DNA of 64,000 bases from Salinibacterium sp. dk2585 (GCF_008001035.1 NZ_CP042856.1:2728001-2792000), one strand, 5' to 3'; positions 25,353 to 35,105 are shown, numbered from the stretch's first letter. Numbers and translations: made by a program. The notes: a model not told the origin generated them from the sequence alone.

Positions 25353-26300
25353 CTAGTCGTCCGGCTCGCCCGCGATGAGCCCGCGCAGCCAGTCACGGGC
25401 CTCGATGAAGGCGGTGTCTTCGTAGCGCGTGATAACGGCGGGGCGCTTGCCGTCGGCCGCCGGGTACGAGCCCAGGAAGATGACCCTGGGGCTGAAACGC
25501 TTGAGGCCGAGCAGGGCGTCGGCGACCCGCTCGTCGAGGATGTGCCCCTCCAGGTCGATCACGAAGCGGTAGCGGCCGAGGGCGTCGCCGATGGGCCGCG
25601 ACTCGATCAGGCTCATGTTGACGCCGCGGGTCGCGAACTGCTCGAGCATCTCGAGCAGGCGCCCCGCCTTGTCGTCGGGGAGTTCAGCGATGATGCTCGT
25701 CTTGTCGGCACCCGTGCGCGGCGGCACCGGCGCCGTGCGGCTCACGAGCACGAAACGGGTCACCGCGTTGGGGTTGTCGCCGATGTTCTCGGCCAGCACC
25801 GACACGTCGTAGTGCTTGCTGATGCCGGGCGGGGCGATCGCGGCATCCGCAAGTTCGTTGTCGAAGAGGGATGCCGCCGCCGCCACGTTCGAGCTCGCCG
25901 GGATGTGCGCGTGCCCGGGGAGGTTGGCGCCCAGCCAGCGGCTGCACTGCGCGAAGGCGACCGGATGCGCGTTGATGACCTTCACGTCGGAGAGGGGCGT
26001 GCCCGGCCGGGTCACCAGCACGAAGTTCACGGGCACGAGGTATTCGCCCACAATGCGGAGCCCCGGCATGGTGGCGAGCGCATCCTGGGTGGCGCTGACG
26101 CCACCGTCGATCGAGTTCTCGATCGCGATCATGGCGGCCGTGCTGCGCCCCTCGAGCACGTCGGCGAGCGCCTCGCCGGCGTTGTTGACCGGTCGCCAGT
26201 TCTTGCCCGCCGCCTCAGGCACCTGGGCGAGGGCTGCCTCCGTGAAGGTGCCGGCCGGACCCAGGTAGCTGAAGGTCTCATGTGAGCTGGTTTCGGGCAT
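25353..26300 (-). CDS. pheA: Prephenate dehydratase
   Basis: 315 residues, monofunctional. It converts prephenate to phenylpyruvate in phenylalanine synthesis. The catalytic domain opens with [15 protein letters not shown] and includes [10 protein letters not shown] and the TRF motif in [11 protein letters not shown]; the C-terminal ACT domain carries the ESRP phenylalanine-binding motif ([11 protein letters not shown]). ATG at 26300 with TAGACT ending 7 nt upstream: leaderless. Divergent from pgm, 35 bp apart. Confidence 0.95.
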   Translation of the reverse strand: MPETSSHETFSYLGPAGTFTEAALAQVPEAAGKNWRPVNNAGEALADVLEGRSTAAMIAIENSIDGGVSATQDALATMPGLRIVGEYLVPVNFVLVTRPGTPLSDVKVINAHPVAFAQCSRWLGANLPGHAHIPASSNVAAAASLFDNELADAAIAPPGISKHYDVSVLAENIGDNPNAVTRFVLVSRTAPVPPRTGADKTSIIAELPDDKAGRLLEMLEQFATRGVNMSLIESRPIGDALGRYRFVIDLEGHILDERVADALLGLKRFSPRVIFLGSYPAADGKRPAVITRYEDTAFIEARDWLRGLIAGEPDD

Positions 26301-26335
26301 GCCCAAGAGTCTATTTGTGGGACAGTGTTGTGATT

Positions 26336-27994
26336 ATGAACAACCGCGCCGGAACCCCCGCCGACGCTGACGACCTCGTGAACGTCTCCGAGCTCATCAG
26401 CGCGTACTACAGCATCACCCCCGACCTCACCGACCCGGCCCAGAGGGTCGCCTTCGGCACCTCCGGCCATCGCGGCTCCTCGCTCGACGGCTCCTTCAAC
26501 CAGCAGCACATCGCCGCCATCACACAGGCGATCGTCGACTACCGCCGCTCGCAGGACATCACGGGTCCGCTCTACATCGGCCGTGACACGCACGCCCTCT
26601 CTCGGCCGGCCGAGACCACCGCGCTCGAGGTGCTCGTCGCCAACCGCATCGACGTCCGGGTCGACGCCTACGCCGACTACGTGCCGACCCCCGCGCTGTC
26701 GCACGTGATCCGCCGCTACAACGGCTCCGGCCCCATCGTGCGCGGCGGCGTCAACCGCGGCAAGGGCAGCGGGCCTGGCTTCGCCGACGGCATCGTCATC
26801 ACCCCGAGCCACAACCCGCCCCGCGACGGCGGCTTCAAATACAACCCACCCCACGGTGGCCCGGCCGACAGCCAGGCGACCAACTGGATCGCCGCCCGGG
26901 CCAACGAACTGCTCGAAAACAACAACATCGACGTCAAGATGGCGGAGCCGAGTGGTGTCAAGACCTACGACTTCAGGGGCTTCTATGTCGACGACCTCGC
27001 GAGCGTCATCGACATGGATGCGATCCGCGACGCGGGCGTGAGCATCGGCGTCGACCCGCTCGGCGGCGCGAGCGTCAACTATTGGAGCGCCATCCAGGAG
27101 CGCTACGGCCTCAACCTGACGGTCGTGAACCCGGTCGTCGACCCGACGTGGTCGTTCATGACCCTCGACTGGGACGGCAAGATCCGCATGGATCCGTCGT
27201 CGCCGTCGGCCATGGCATCCGTGCTGAAGCACAAGGACGAGTTCGACGTCCTCGTCGCGAACGACGCCGACGCCGACCGGCACGGCATCGTCACTCCGGA
27301 TGCGGGCCTCATGAACCCCAACCACTTCCTCGCCGTTGCGATCGAATACCTCTACACGCACCGGCCCGACTGGTCGGCGGATGCCGCGATCGGCAAGACG
27401 CTCGTCTCGAGCAGCATGATCGACCGCGTCGCCGAGTCGCTGGGCCGCAGGCTCGTCGAGGTACCGGTCGGCTTCAAGTGGTTCGTCGAGGGTCTCGTCG
27501 ACGGCAGCATCGCCTTCGGCGGCGAGGAGAGCGCGGGTGCCTCCTTCGTGCGTCGTGACGGCACCGCCTGGACGACCGACAAGGACGGCATCCTGCTCTG
27601 CCTGCTGGCGGCCGAGATTCGCGCGGTCACCGGCAAGTCGCCCTCGCAGCTCTACGCCGAACTGGTCGAGCGCTTCGGCGAGCCCGCCTACGAGCGCACG
27701 GATGCCGCGGCCACTCCCGAGCAGAAGGCCAAGCTCTCCAAGCTCAACGGCGACGCCATCACGGCCACGGAACTCGCGGGCGACCCAATCACGGCCAAGC
27801 TGAGCGAAGCGCCGGGCAACGGTGCTGCGATCGGCGGGGTCAAGGTCGTCACCGAGCGGGCCTGGTTCGCGGCCCGGCCGAGCGGCACCGAGAACGTCTA
27901 CAAGATCTACGCCGAGTCCTTCGCGGGCCCGGAGCACCTTAAGCAGGTGCAGGAGGAGGCCAAGGCGATCGTGGACGCGGTGCTCGCCGACTAA
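26336..27994 (+). CDS. pgm: Phosphoglucomutase (alpha-D-glucose phosphate-specific)
   Basis: 552-residue enzyme interconverting glucose-1-P and glucose-6-P. The phosphoserine loop [20 protein letters not shown] lies near residue 157, the Mg2+ loop is [13 protein letters not shown], the sugar loop [10 protein letters not shown], and the C-terminal phosphate loop is [17 protein letters not shown]. Links glycogen and wall-sugar metabolism to glycolysis. ATG at 26336; a CAGTGT hexamer 7 nt upstream again suggests a leaderless start. Confidence 0.95.
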   Translation: MNNRAGTPADADDLVNVSELISAYYSITPDLTDPAQRVAFGTSGHRGSSLDGSFNQQHIAAITQAIVDYRRSQDITGPLYIGRDTHALSRPAETTALEVLVANRIDVRVDAYADYVPTPALSHVIRRYNGSGPIVRGGVNRGKGSGPGFADGIVITPSHNPPRDGGFKYNPPHGGPADSQATNWIAARANELLENNNIDVKMAEPSGVKTYDFRGFYVDDLASVIDMDAIRDAGVSIGVDPLGGASVNYWSAIQERYGLNLTVVNPVVDPTWSFMTLDWDGKIRMDPSSPSAMASVLKHKDEFDVLVANDADADRHGIVTPDAGLMNPNHFLAVAIEYLYTHRPDWSADAAIGKTLVSSSMIDRVAESLGRRLVEVPVGFKWFVEGLVDGSIAFGGEESAGASFVRRDGTAWTTDKDGILLCLLAAEIRAVTGKSPSQLYAELVERFGEPAYERTDAAATPEQKAKLSKLNGDAITATELAGDPITAKLSEAPGNGAAIGGVKVVTERAWFAARPSGTENVYKIYAESFAGPEHLKQVQEEAKAIVDAVLAD

Positions 27995-28003
27995 CCCCTT
28001 TCC

Positions 28004-28067
28004 CAACTCAGGAGTTTCCTTTCACAATTCAGGAGGTCCTGAATTGTGGAAGGAAACTCCTGAGTTG
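28004..28067. terminator. 64-bp near-perfect palindrome between convergent genes
   Basis: 31-bp arms (starting CAACTCAGGAGTTTCC and ending GGAAACTCCTGAGTTG) with a single mismatch around a 2-bp centre (GG). It lies 9 bp after pgm and 6 bp before the end of the VanY-like gene, ideal for a bidirectional terminator. It contains both TCCTGAGTTG and TCCTGAATTG units of the repeat family. Confidence 0.8.
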
Positions 28068-28073
28068 GAAGGG

Positions 28074-28910
28074 CTAGACGCCTGGCGGGTAGTCGGGTGC
28101 GGGCGGGAGCCCGAAGAACTCCTCGAGCGTGGGGGTGCCGATCGCGTGCAACTCGGCCGCGAGGTCGAGCCCGACATAGCGGTAGTGCCAGGGCTCGAAG
28201 ATGTAGCCCGTGACATCCGTCGCCCCCTGGGGGTAGCGCAGGTGGTAGCCGAAGCGCCACGCGTTCTCGGCGAGCCAGATGCCCTCTGGGGTCGTGGCGA
28301 AGCACTCCTGGATCGTGCAGGCGCCGTTGGCGGCCATGATGTCGGCGGTGAGGCCCGTCTGGTGCTCGCTGTAGCCGGGCATGGCGCTCTGGGCTCGCGC
28401 GCGCTCCTTGCCGAGCTGGCCGACCAGCCGGTCGTGGAGTGACACCTGGGTCGCGTAGGAGCGATAGGCGTTCTGCACCACGAGCGTCAGTCCGGCTTCA
28501 GCGGATGCCGCTGCGAACATCTGCTCCATGGCGGCCGCCGCCTCGGCACGCAGCGGGGCGCTGCCGGGCACGTTCGCCTGCACGAGGTCGGCGGGCGCGT
28601 AGTCGATCGGCGCGAGCGGCCTGAGCTTGTTGTTGACCACCCAGATGCTCGCGGGGTCGTCGATCGAGCGGGCGCCGCGGTTGAAGAAGGTCTTGGGCTT
28701 GTCTGGCTGCGGGGTGGGGGCGAGCGAGGGAGAACTGCTCGGCGACGCGGATGCCGCGGGTGCGACGGTGTGATCGGGCGCAGGTTTCGCCGCCCACCAC
28801 ACGGTGCCGGCGAGGGCTGCTGTGACGACGGCGACCGCGAGAGCGCCGACGATGGCGCGGTTGCGTCGCACGCGCGCGCTCGGCCCGGTCGACGGTCGCT
28901 CTGAGGTCAT
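28074..28910 (-). CDS. D-alanyl-D-alanine carboxypeptidase, VanY-like (M15)
   Basis: 278 residues: one N-terminal membrane helix (IVGALAVAVVTAALAGTVWW), a Ser/Pro/Ala linker, and an extracellular zinc peptidase domain trimming peptidoglycan stem peptides. Zinc motifs: PGYSEHQTGLTADI (His, Asp) and EPWHYRYVG (His), with the substrate segment QNAYRSYATQ. ATG at 28910 with TACACT ending 6 nt upstream, so leaderless. A CebR operator at 28937-28950 covers its -35 position, which hints at control by cello-oligosaccharides. Confidence 0.88.
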   Translation of the reverse strand: MTSERPSTGPSARVRRNRAIVGALAVAVVTAALAGTVWWAAKPAPDHTVAPAASASPSSSPSLAPTPQPDKPKTFFNRGARSIDDPASIWVVNNKLRPLAPIDYAPADLVQANVPGSAPLRAEAAAAMEQMFAAASAEAGLTLVVQNAYRSYATQVSLHDRLVGQLGKERARAQSAMPGYSEHQTGLTADIMAANGACTIQECFATTPEGIWLAENAWRFGYHLRYPQGATDVTGYIFEPWHYRYVGLDLAAELHAIGTPTLEEFFGLPPAPDYPPGV

Positions 28911-28936
28911 GCGGCCAGTGTATTGGGCGGCCCCCA

Positions 28937-28950
28937 TGGGAGCGCTCCCA
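28937..28950. promoter_or_regulatory. cebO1: CebR operator 1 (TGGGAGCGCTCCCA)
   Basis: Perfect 14-bp palindrome identical to the CebR-binding site established in Streptomyces. It lies 94 bp upstream of operator 2 and overlaps the expected -35 region of the divergent VanY-like gene. Confidence 0.88.
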
Positions 28951-29002
28951 AGAATTTTCACCCCTCTGACCTGCAGTTTTTCCAGCTGAGGTGAATCCAC
29001 GG

Positions 29003-29031
29003 TTGACAGCCGGTGACGGCATGCCTATCGT
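29003..29031 (+). promoter_or_regulatory. Sigma-70-type promoter of the ceb operon
   Basis: TTGACA (29003-29008), 17-bp spacer, TATCGT (29026-29031). The predicted transcription start (~29037) is just before two CebR operators, which would block initiation or elongation. Confidence 0.75.
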
Positions 29032-29044
29032 GAACTCGATTCCT

Positions 29045-29082
29045 TGGGAGCGCTCTCATGCCCGATCTTGGGAGCGCTCTCA
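29045..29082. promoter_or_regulatory. cebO2-O3: CebR operators 2 and 3 (tandem)
   Basis: Two copies of TGGGAGCGCTCTCA (29045-29058 and 29069-29082), each one mismatch from the perfect operator, with centres 24 bp apart. They lie between the promoter and the cebE ribosome-binding site. Confidence 0.85.
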
Positions 29083-29120
29083 CGGAGCCCTCAACCCACC
29101 ACGCACACAAAGGAGTGACC

Positions 29121-30425
29121 GTGAAGATCTCACGTGGCACCACCGCCGGCGTCATCGCCGGCGCAGCAGCATTCGCACTGCTGGCGACCGGATGCTCGTC
29201 CAACGCCAGTGCAGGAGACGGCGACGTCGAACTCACCGTCACCACATTCGGCACCATGGGCTACGACGACCTCTACGCGAAGTACGAGGAAGAGAACCCG
29301 GGCGTCAAGATCAAGGCGACCAACATCGACACGGGTGGAAACGCCCGCACCGACACCTTCACGAAGCTCGCAGCCGGCTCTGGCCTCTCCGACGTCGTCG
29401 CCCTCGAGGAGGGCTGGCTCGGCGCCATCATGGAGGTCTCCGACCAGTTCGTCGACCTGCGCGACTTCGGCGCTGACGACATCAAGGACCGCTGGATCGA
29501 CTGGAAGCTCACGCAGGGCACCGATCCCGACGGCCGCATCATCGGCTACGGCACCGACGTCGCCCCGACCGGCATGTGCTTCAACGGCCCGCTCTTCGAG
29601 GCCGCTGGCTTCCCGAGCGATCGCGAGTCGGTCGCCGAGCTGTTCGGTGGCGAAGACGCCACCTGGGACCGCTACTTCGAGCTCGGCATGGAGTACCACG
29701 ACAAGACCGGCAAGGCCTGGTTCGACCACTCCGGCTTCGTCTGGAACTCCATCGTGAACCAGCTCGACGAGGGCTACTACACGGCCGACGGCAAGCTCAA
29801 CGTCGAGGGCAACGAAGAGCTCAAGGCCAAGTTCCTCCAGCTCGCCGAGGCGGCTGGCTCCGGTCTCACTGCGAACCAGACGGCATGGAACTGGGGCGGC
29901 GGCAAGGCGTTCGTCGACGGCTCGTTCGCGACCTTCGTCTGCCCGAGCTGGATGCTCGGCAACGTCAAGAACCAGGTTGAGGCCGGCGGCGGCGACGCCA
30001 GCACCGGCTGGGACTTCGCTGACGTCTTCCCCGGCGGCGCTGGCAACTGGGGCGGCTCCTTCCTCGGAGTTCCCAAGTCGTCTGACCACCAGGAAGAGGC
30101 TGCCAAGCTCGCCGCGTGGCTGACCGCGCCTGAGCAGCAGATCGCCGCATTCGAGGTTGCCGGACCGTTCCCCGCGAGCGTTGAGGGCGCCGAGACGCTC
30201 AGCACCTCGACCGACACCGACGAGTTCCTCAACGACGCCCCCACGGCGTCGATCCTCGCCTCGCGCGCACAGGGTGTTATTGCCCAGTTCAAGGGTCCGC
30301 ACGACTCGCTCATCCAGGAGAACGTCTTCGGCCCCGCGTTGAAGTCGGTTGACTCTGGAGCGTCCGATGGCGAGGCCGCCTGGGCCGAGGCCATCGCCTT
30401 GCTCCACGACGTCGTCGACCAGTAG
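29121..30425 (+). CDS. cebE: Cellobiose/cellotriose-binding lipoprotein CebE
   Basis: 434-residue sugar-binding lipoprotein (lipobox LLATGC) of SBP family 1, catching cello-oligosaccharides for the CebFG permease. The assignment comes from gene order (cebE-F-G-bglC-cebR) and the CebR operators. The fold shows TTFGTMGYDDLYAKYEEENPGV, a tryptophan-rich cleft (NQTAWNWGGGKAFVDG) and FPGGAGNWGGSFLGVPKSS. GTG at 29121 follows AAAGGAG. A strong hairpin in the gap to cebF probably protects the cebE mRNA, giving excess binding protein. Confidence 0.88.
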   Translation: MKISRGTTAGVIAGAAAFALLATGCSSNASAGDGDVELTVTTFGTMGYDDLYAKYEEENPGVKIKATNIDTGGNARTDTFTKLAAGSGLSDVVALEEGWLGAIMEVSDQFVDLRDFGADDIKDRWIDWKLTQGTDPDGRIIGYGTDVAPTGMCFNGPLFEAAGFPSDRESVAELFGGEDATWDRYFELGMEYHDKTGKAWFDHSGFVWNSIVNQLDEGYYTADGKLNVEGNEELKAKFLQLAEAAGSGLTANQTAWNWGGGKAFVDGSFATFVCPSWMLGNVKNQVEAGGGDASTGWDFADVFPGGAGNWGGSFLGVPKSSDHQEEAAKLAAWLTAPEQQIAAFEVAGPFPASVEGAETLSTSTDTDEFLNDAPTASILASRAQGVIAQFKGPHDSLIQENVFGPALKSVDSGASDGEAAWAEAIALLHDVVDQ

Positions 30426-30458
30426 CTCGGCGCACACCCGCAGTAACACCTAGCCGGT

Positions 30459-30487
30459 GTGGGTCCCGCGCCTCCCGCGGGACCCAC
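30459..30487 (+). promoter_or_regulatory. Intercistronic hairpin between cebE and cebF
   Basis: 12-bp perfect stem (GTGGGTCCCGCG / CGCGGGACCCAC) with a 5-nt loop and no T-run. The position is typical of mRNA-stabilising or partially attenuating structures behind binding-protein genes. Confidence 0.7.
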
Positions 30488-30520
30488 CACCCTCCAACGA
30501 CGACAACGAGAGCGCAGGCC

Positions 30521-31543
30521 ATGAGCACCCTGACCCCCCGCCAGCGGCTGAGCCGCCTCGACGTCAAGGCTTCGCCGTACCTTTACATCGCACCGTTCTT
30601 CATCCTGTTCGCGCTGGTCGGCCTCTTCCCCCTCATCTACACCTTCGTCGTCTCCCTCTTCGACTGGCACCTCCTCAAGGGCCAGGGCGACTTCGTCGGG
30701 CTCGGGAACTTCGTCGAGGTACTCGAGGACCGCTTCTTCTGGAACTCGCTCTTCAACACCTTCAGCATCTTCCTGCTCTCCGCGATCCCGCAGCTCCTTG
30801 CGGCGCTGCTCATTGCAGCGGTGCTCGACGCCAACATCCGCGGCAAGACGTTCTGGCGCATGGCCGTGCTCCTCCCCTACGTGGTCACGCCTGTTGCGGT
30901 GTCGATCATCTTCAGCAACCTCTTCGGCGACGACTACGGCCTGTTCAACAACCTGCTGCAGGGCTTGGGCCTCCCGGCCGTCGCATGGCACCAGGACACC
31001 TTCGCGAGCCACTTCGCGATCGCCACGATGGTCAACTGGCGCTGGACCGGCTACAACGCCCTCATCCTCTTGGCCGCCATGCAGGCGGTGCCGCGTGAGC
31101 TGCACGAGTCGGCCGCCATCGACGGAGCTGGCGCAGTGCGCCGCTTCGTGTCGATCACGATCCCGAGCATCCGACCCACCATGATCTTCGTCATCATCAC
31201 GGCCACGATCGGCGGCCTGCAGATCTTCGCGGAGCCCAAGCTCTTCGATCCCGCGACTGCGGGCGGCACAGGCGGTTCGCACAAGCAGTTCCAGACGACC
31301 GTGCTCTACCTGTGGGAGATGGCCTTCTTCCGCCAGAACTTCGGTGAGGCCGCGGCGATCGCGTGGCTGCTCTTCCTCATCATCATCGGCATCGGCCTCA
31401 TCAACTTCATGCTCACGCGGCGCATCGCTACGGGAGACGGCACCAAGGCCCGCCGCTCAATGCCGTGGTCGCGCCGCCGGCACGAACAGGTCGAGCAGAC
31501 GGTCACGACACCGGGAACCATCGCAGAGGACGTGAAGCTATGA
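30521..31543 (+). CDS. cebF: Cello-oligosaccharide ABC permease CebF
   Basis: 340-residue membrane permease (MalF type) with six main helices and the EAA loop RELHESAAIDGAGAVRRFVSITIPSIRP that docks the ATPase (MsiK-like, not in this window). The basic, glutamine-rich C-terminal tail is cytoplasmic. Its stop overlaps the cebG start by 4 nt (ATGA). Confidence 0.88.
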   Translation: MSTLTPRQRLSRLDVKASPYLYIAPFFILFALVGLFPLIYTFVVSLFDWHLLKGQGDFVGLGNFVEVLEDRFFWNSLFNTFSIFLLSAIPQLLAALLIAAVLDANIRGKTFWRMAVLLPYVVTPVAVSIIFSNLFGDDYGLFNNLLQGLGLPAVAWHQDTFASHFAIATMVNWRWTGYNALILLAAMQAVPRELHESAAIDGAGAVRRFVSITIPSIRPTMIFVIITATIGGLQIFAEPKLFDPATAGGTGGSHKQFQTTVLYLWEMAFFRQNFGEAAAIAWLLFLIIIGIGLINFMLTRRIATGDGTKARRSMPWSRRRHEQVEQTVTTPGTIAEDVKL

Positions 31544-32481
31544 GCATCCGCACCGCACCAGAACGAACGCCGGATGCAGCGGCCACAACCGCCGAGGCGG
31601 GCACTGGGCCGCGCGACACTGGGGCACCACAGGTTCCCCGGCGCAGGCACGGCGGTGGCGTCGGCATCAATCGCCGCCCCGGCTGGTTCGTCTACGCGAT
31701 CCTGCTCGTCGTGCTGCTGGGCTCCGTCTACCCGTTCTGGTGGTCATTCGTCATCGGCTCCCGCAACAACCAGGCGCTCGGTTCAACGTGGCCCCCGCTC
31801 ATCCCGGGTGGCAACTTCTGGAGCAACGCCGCCAAGGTCTTCGACGCAATCCCGTTCTGGCAGGCACTCGCCAACAGCCTCATCGTCTCCTCGGTCATCA
31901 CGATCTCGGTCGTGAGCTTCGCAACCCTCGCGGGCTACGCTTTCGCGAAGCTTCGCTTTAAGGGGCGCAATGGACTCATGGTCGCCGTCATCGCGACCAT
32001 GGCCATCCCCACCCAGCTCGGCATCATCCCGCTGTTCATCCTCATGCGCGAGTGGGGCTGGACGGGTGAGATCGGCGCCGTCATCGTGCCGACCCTTGTG
32101 ACCGCCTTCGGGGTGTTCTTCATGCGCCAGTACCTCGTCGACGTCATCCCGGACGAGCTCATCGAGGCCGCCCGCGTCGACGGCGCCAACATGATCCGGA
32201 CGTTCTTCCACGTCGGTCTGCCCGCGGCGCGCCCGGCGATGGCCATCCTGGGTCTCTTCACCTTCATGACCGCCTGGACCGACTACCTCTGGCCCATGCT
32301 GGTACTGCCCGACAACCCCACCCTTCAGGTGGCTCTCGGACAACTGCAGTCTGGTTATTACGTGGACTTCTCGATCGTGCTCACGGGCGCGATCCTCGCG
32401 ACCCTCCCGCTGCTCATCCTGTTTATCGTCGCAGGCAAGCAGCTCATCTCAGGAATCATGCAAGGAGCAGTGAAGGGCTAG
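31540..32481 (+). CDS. cebG: Cello-oligosaccharide ABC permease CebG
   Basis: 313-residue MalG-type permease: ~45 disordered N-terminal residues, six helices, EAA loop ELIEAARVDGANMIRTFFHVGLP and C-terminus ISGIMQGAVKG. Completes the CebEFG importer. The stop TAG shares its last base with the GTG start of bglC. Confidence 0.88.
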   Translation: MSIRTAPERTPDAAATTAEAGTGPRDTGAPQVPRRRHGGGVGINRRPGWFVYAILLVVLLGSVYPFWWSFVIGSRNNQALGSTWPPLIPGGNFWSNAAKVFDAIPFWQALANSLIVSSVITISVVSFATLAGYAFAKLRFKGRNGLMVAVIATMAIPTQLGIIPLFILMREWGWTGEIGAVIVPTLVTAFGVFFMRQYLVDVIPDELIEAARVDGANMIRTFFHVGLPAARPAMAILGLFTFMTAWTDYLWPMLVLPDNPTLQVALGQLQSGYYVDFSIVLTGAILATLPLLILFIVAGKQLISGIMQGAVKG

Positions 32482-33902
32482 TGCCTCAGCAACTCGAACT
32501 CTCGAACCTTCCCCAGGACTTCCTCTGGGGTTCGGCGACCGCTGCCGCCCAGATCGAAGGCGCCGGGCACGAAGACGGCAAGCAGGACTCGATCTGGGAT
32601 GCCTTCGCTCGCGTCCCGGGCGCCGTCGCGGGCGGCGACACTCCCGAGGTGGCGGTCGATCACTACCACCGCATGCCGCAGGACGTCGCGCTCATGAAGC
32701 GCCTCGGCCTGCAGTCCTACCGTTTCTCAACCAGCTGGGCTCGCATCAAGCCGGGCGACGGCGACCTCAACAAGCAGGGCCTCGCCTTCTACAGCCGTCT
32801 CGTCGACGAACTCCTCGAGGCGGGCATCCTGCCGTGGCTGACGCTCTACCACTGGGACCTGCCGCAGGCCGTGCAGGACAAGGGCGGCTGGGCCAACCGT
32901 GACACCGCCTACCGCTTCCGGGACTACGCCTCAGCGGTGCACGACGTGCTCGGCGACAGGGTGAACCACTGGACGACCTTCAACGAGCCCCTCTGCTCGT
33001 CCCTCATCGGCTACGCGGGCGGCGAGCACGCCCCCGGCCTGCAAGACCCCGTCGCGGCACTGGCCGCCGTGCACCACCAGCACCTCGGCCACGGCCTCGC
33101 GACGCGGGCCCTGCGTGAGATGGGCGCCGATCAGCTCGGCATCACCCTGAACCTCACCAACGCGGTGCCGAACGACCCGAGCGACCCCGTTGACCGCGAC
33201 GCGGCCCGCCGCCTCGACGCCCTGTGGAACCGCATGTTCCTCGAGCCCATGCTGCTCGGCCAGTATCCGGAGGATCTGCTGCAGGATGTCGCCCACCTGG
33301 GCCTCGCCGAGCGCATCCAGCCCGGCGACCTCGAGATCGTCTCCGCGCCCATCGACTTCCTCGGCGTGAACCACTACCACGACGACAACGTCAGCGGGCA
33401 TCCGCTGCCGCCAGGCACCCCGCCCGGCCTGCAGCCGACCCCGCGGCCAAAGTCGTCGCCGTTCCCCGGCTCTGAGCACCTCACCTTCCCGAGCCGCAAC
33501 CTGCCGCGCACGGCGATGGGCTGGGAGGTCAAGCCCGACGGCCTCCGCACGCTGCTCGTGCGGCTCGGCCAGGAGTACCCGAACCTCCCGCCGCTCTACG
33601 TGACCGAGAACGGCGCCGCCTACGAGGGCGACGAGGTCATCGACGGGCGAGTCGCAGACCCTGAACGCGCTGAGTACATCCGCCAGCACGTCACCGCCGT
33701 CATCCAGGCGGTCGAGGACGGGGCGGATGTCCGTGGCTACTTCGTGTGGTCACTCCTCGACAACTTCGAGTGGGCCTGGGGCTACGAGAAGCGCTTCGGG
33801 ATCGTGCACGTCGACTACGACAGCTTCGAGCGCACGATCAAAGACAGCGGGCACCTCTACGCCTCCGTGATCGCCGAGCACTCGCGTGTGCGTGCCGCCT
33901 AG
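32481..33902 (+). CDS. bglC: GH1 beta-glucosidase BglC
   Basis: 473-residue family 1 glycoside hydrolase that splits imported cellobiose and cello-oligosaccharides to glucose. N-terminal GH1 signature LPQDFLWGSATAAAQIEG, acid/base Glu169 in TFNEP, nucleophile Glu376 in YVTENG, and WSLLDNFEWAWGYEKRFG near the C-terminus. No signal peptide, so cytoplasmic. GTG at 32481 overlaps cebG by 1 nt. Confidence 0.94.
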   Translation: MPQQLELSNLPQDFLWGSATAAAQIEGAGHEDGKQDSIWDAFARVPGAVAGGDTPEVAVDHYHRMPQDVALMKRLGLQSYRFSTSWARIKPGDGDLNKQGLAFYSRLVDELLEAGILPWLTLYHWDLPQAVQDKGGWANRDTAYRFRDYASAVHDVLGDRVNHWTTFNEPLCSSLIGYAGGEHAPGLQDPVAALAAVHHQHLGHGLATRALREMGADQLGITLNLTNAVPNDPSDPVDRDAARRLDALWNRMFLEPMLLGQYPEDLLQDVAHLGLAERIQPGDLEIVSAPIDFLGVNHYHDDNVSGHPLPPGTPPGLQPTPRPKSSPFPGSEHLTFPSRNLPRTAMGWEVKPDGLRTLLVRLGQEYPNLPPLYVTENGAAYEGDEVIDGRVADPERAEYIRQHVTAVIQAVEDGADVRGYFVWSLLDNFEWAWGYEKRFGIVHVDYDSFERTIKDSGHLYASVIAEHSRVRAA

Positions 33903-33941
33903 ACTGGGGCGCACACGACGACAGCGCGAGAGGGGGCCACG

Positions 33942-34958
33942 ATGACCCTCGAAGCTGAGCGCGCTGCGGCGCCCACGCTCGAAGAGGTTGCCCGCGTCGC
34001 GGGTGTATCGCGGTCCACCGTGTCGCGTGTCGTCAACGGCAGCCCGAATGTCACTGCGGATGTCATCGCGACCGTCAACCGCGCGATCGACGAACTCGGC
34101 TACGTGCCTAACCGCGCCGCCCGCTCGCTCGCGAGTCGACGCACGCACGCGATCGCCCTCGTGATCCCCGAGAACACGGCCAAGTTCTTCGCCGACCCCT
34201 ACTTCGCATCCGTCATCCAGGGCGTCGCGCTCCACCTCGCGACGACCGAGTACACGCTCAGCCTCCTCATCGCCTCCGAGACCGAGACGGAGAAGACGCG
34301 GCGCTACCTGCAGGGCGGCAACGTCGACGGCGCCCTGATCCTCTCTCACCACAGCGATGACCAGGCCTACGTGCAGCTCTCCCGCCGCATGCCCATCGTC
34401 TTCGGCGGGCGCCCCATGAGCGGCAGCGACGGCACGCACTACGTCGACGTCGACAATGTCGCGGCCGCGCGATCGGCCACGGAGTACCTCATCGGCCGCG
34501 GCAAGACCCGCATCGCGACCATCAGCGGCCCGCACGACATGGCCTCCGGGCTCGACCGGCTGCAGGGCTGGCGGGAGGCGCTCGACGCGGCCGGCCTCGC
34601 GGCAGACCTGCACGAGGAGGGCGACTTCACCCCGCCGAGCGGTGAGGATGCGATGCGTCGCCTGCTCGAACGCGGCGAGGAGTTCGACGGCCTCTTCGCT
34701 GCCAGCGCCCAGATGGCATCCGGTGCCCTCATCGCCCTCCGCAAGGCGGGGCTGCGCGTGCCCGAGGATGTCGGCGTCGTCAGCATCGACAACGACTACT
34801 TCGCCCAGAATGCCCTGCCGCCGCTCACCACGATCGACCAGCCGTCCGTACAGCAGGGCTCGAAGATGGCCGACGTGCTGCTGCGGCTGATCGAGGGCGA
34901 GGACGTGCCCTACGCGACGATCATCCCGACGAGCCTCGTAGAGCGCACCTCCGTCTGA
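33942..34958 (+). CDS. cebR: LacI-family repressor CebR
   Basis: 338 residues. N-terminal LacI helix-turn-helix and hinge (TLEEVARVAGVSRSTVSRVVNG ... YVPNRAARSLASRRT) followed by a periplasmic-binding-like effector domain. In Streptomyces CebR is released from TGGGAGCGCTCCCA by cellobiose; three such sites lie upstream of cebE. ATG at 33942 after GAGGGGG. A TAGACT hexamer overlapping the bglC stop may give cebR its own promoter. Confidence 0.9.
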   Translation: MTLEAERAAAPTLEEVARVAGVSRSTVSRVVNGSPNVTADVIATVNRAIDELGYVPNRAARSLASRRTHAIALVIPENTAKFFADPYFASVIQGVALHLATTEYTLSLLIASETETEKTRRYLQGGNVDGALILSHHSDDQAYVQLSRRMPIVFGGRPMSGSDGTHYVDVDNVAAARSATEYLIGRGKTRIATISGPHDMASGLDRLQGWREALDAAGLAADLHEEGDFTPPSGEDAMRRLLERGEEFDGLFAASAQMASGALIALRKAGLRVPEDVGVVSIDNDYFAQNALPPLTTIDQPSVQQGSKMADVLLRLIEGEDVPYATIIPTSLVERTSV

Positions 34959-34976
34959 GCGTTCAAGATTCAGGAA

Positions 34977-35013
34977 GGTACACGGACGATTTCGTGGATC
35001 GCCCGTGTACCTC
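34977..35013. terminator. Hairpin between cebR and the methyltransferase gene
   Basis: AGGTACACGG pairs with CCGTGTACCT (10 bp) and the stem continues as CGAT/ATCG after a mismatch. It lies 19 bp after the cebR stop, between convergent genes, and starts in an ATTCAGGA unit reminiscent of the TCCTGAATT repeat family. Confidence 0.6.
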
Positions 35014-35105
35014 CCCGAGTGTTGAGGGCCACGGATGCCGCGGCGGCAACGCCATCGAAGGCACGTCGACGGGTCACTATCGGTCCTACGTTACGGTGCT
35101 GCGGC

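Noticed and set aside
26129-28006. 625-codon minus-strand open frame opposite pgm
   Set aside because: Shadow of pgm; its end also reads into pheA out of frame.
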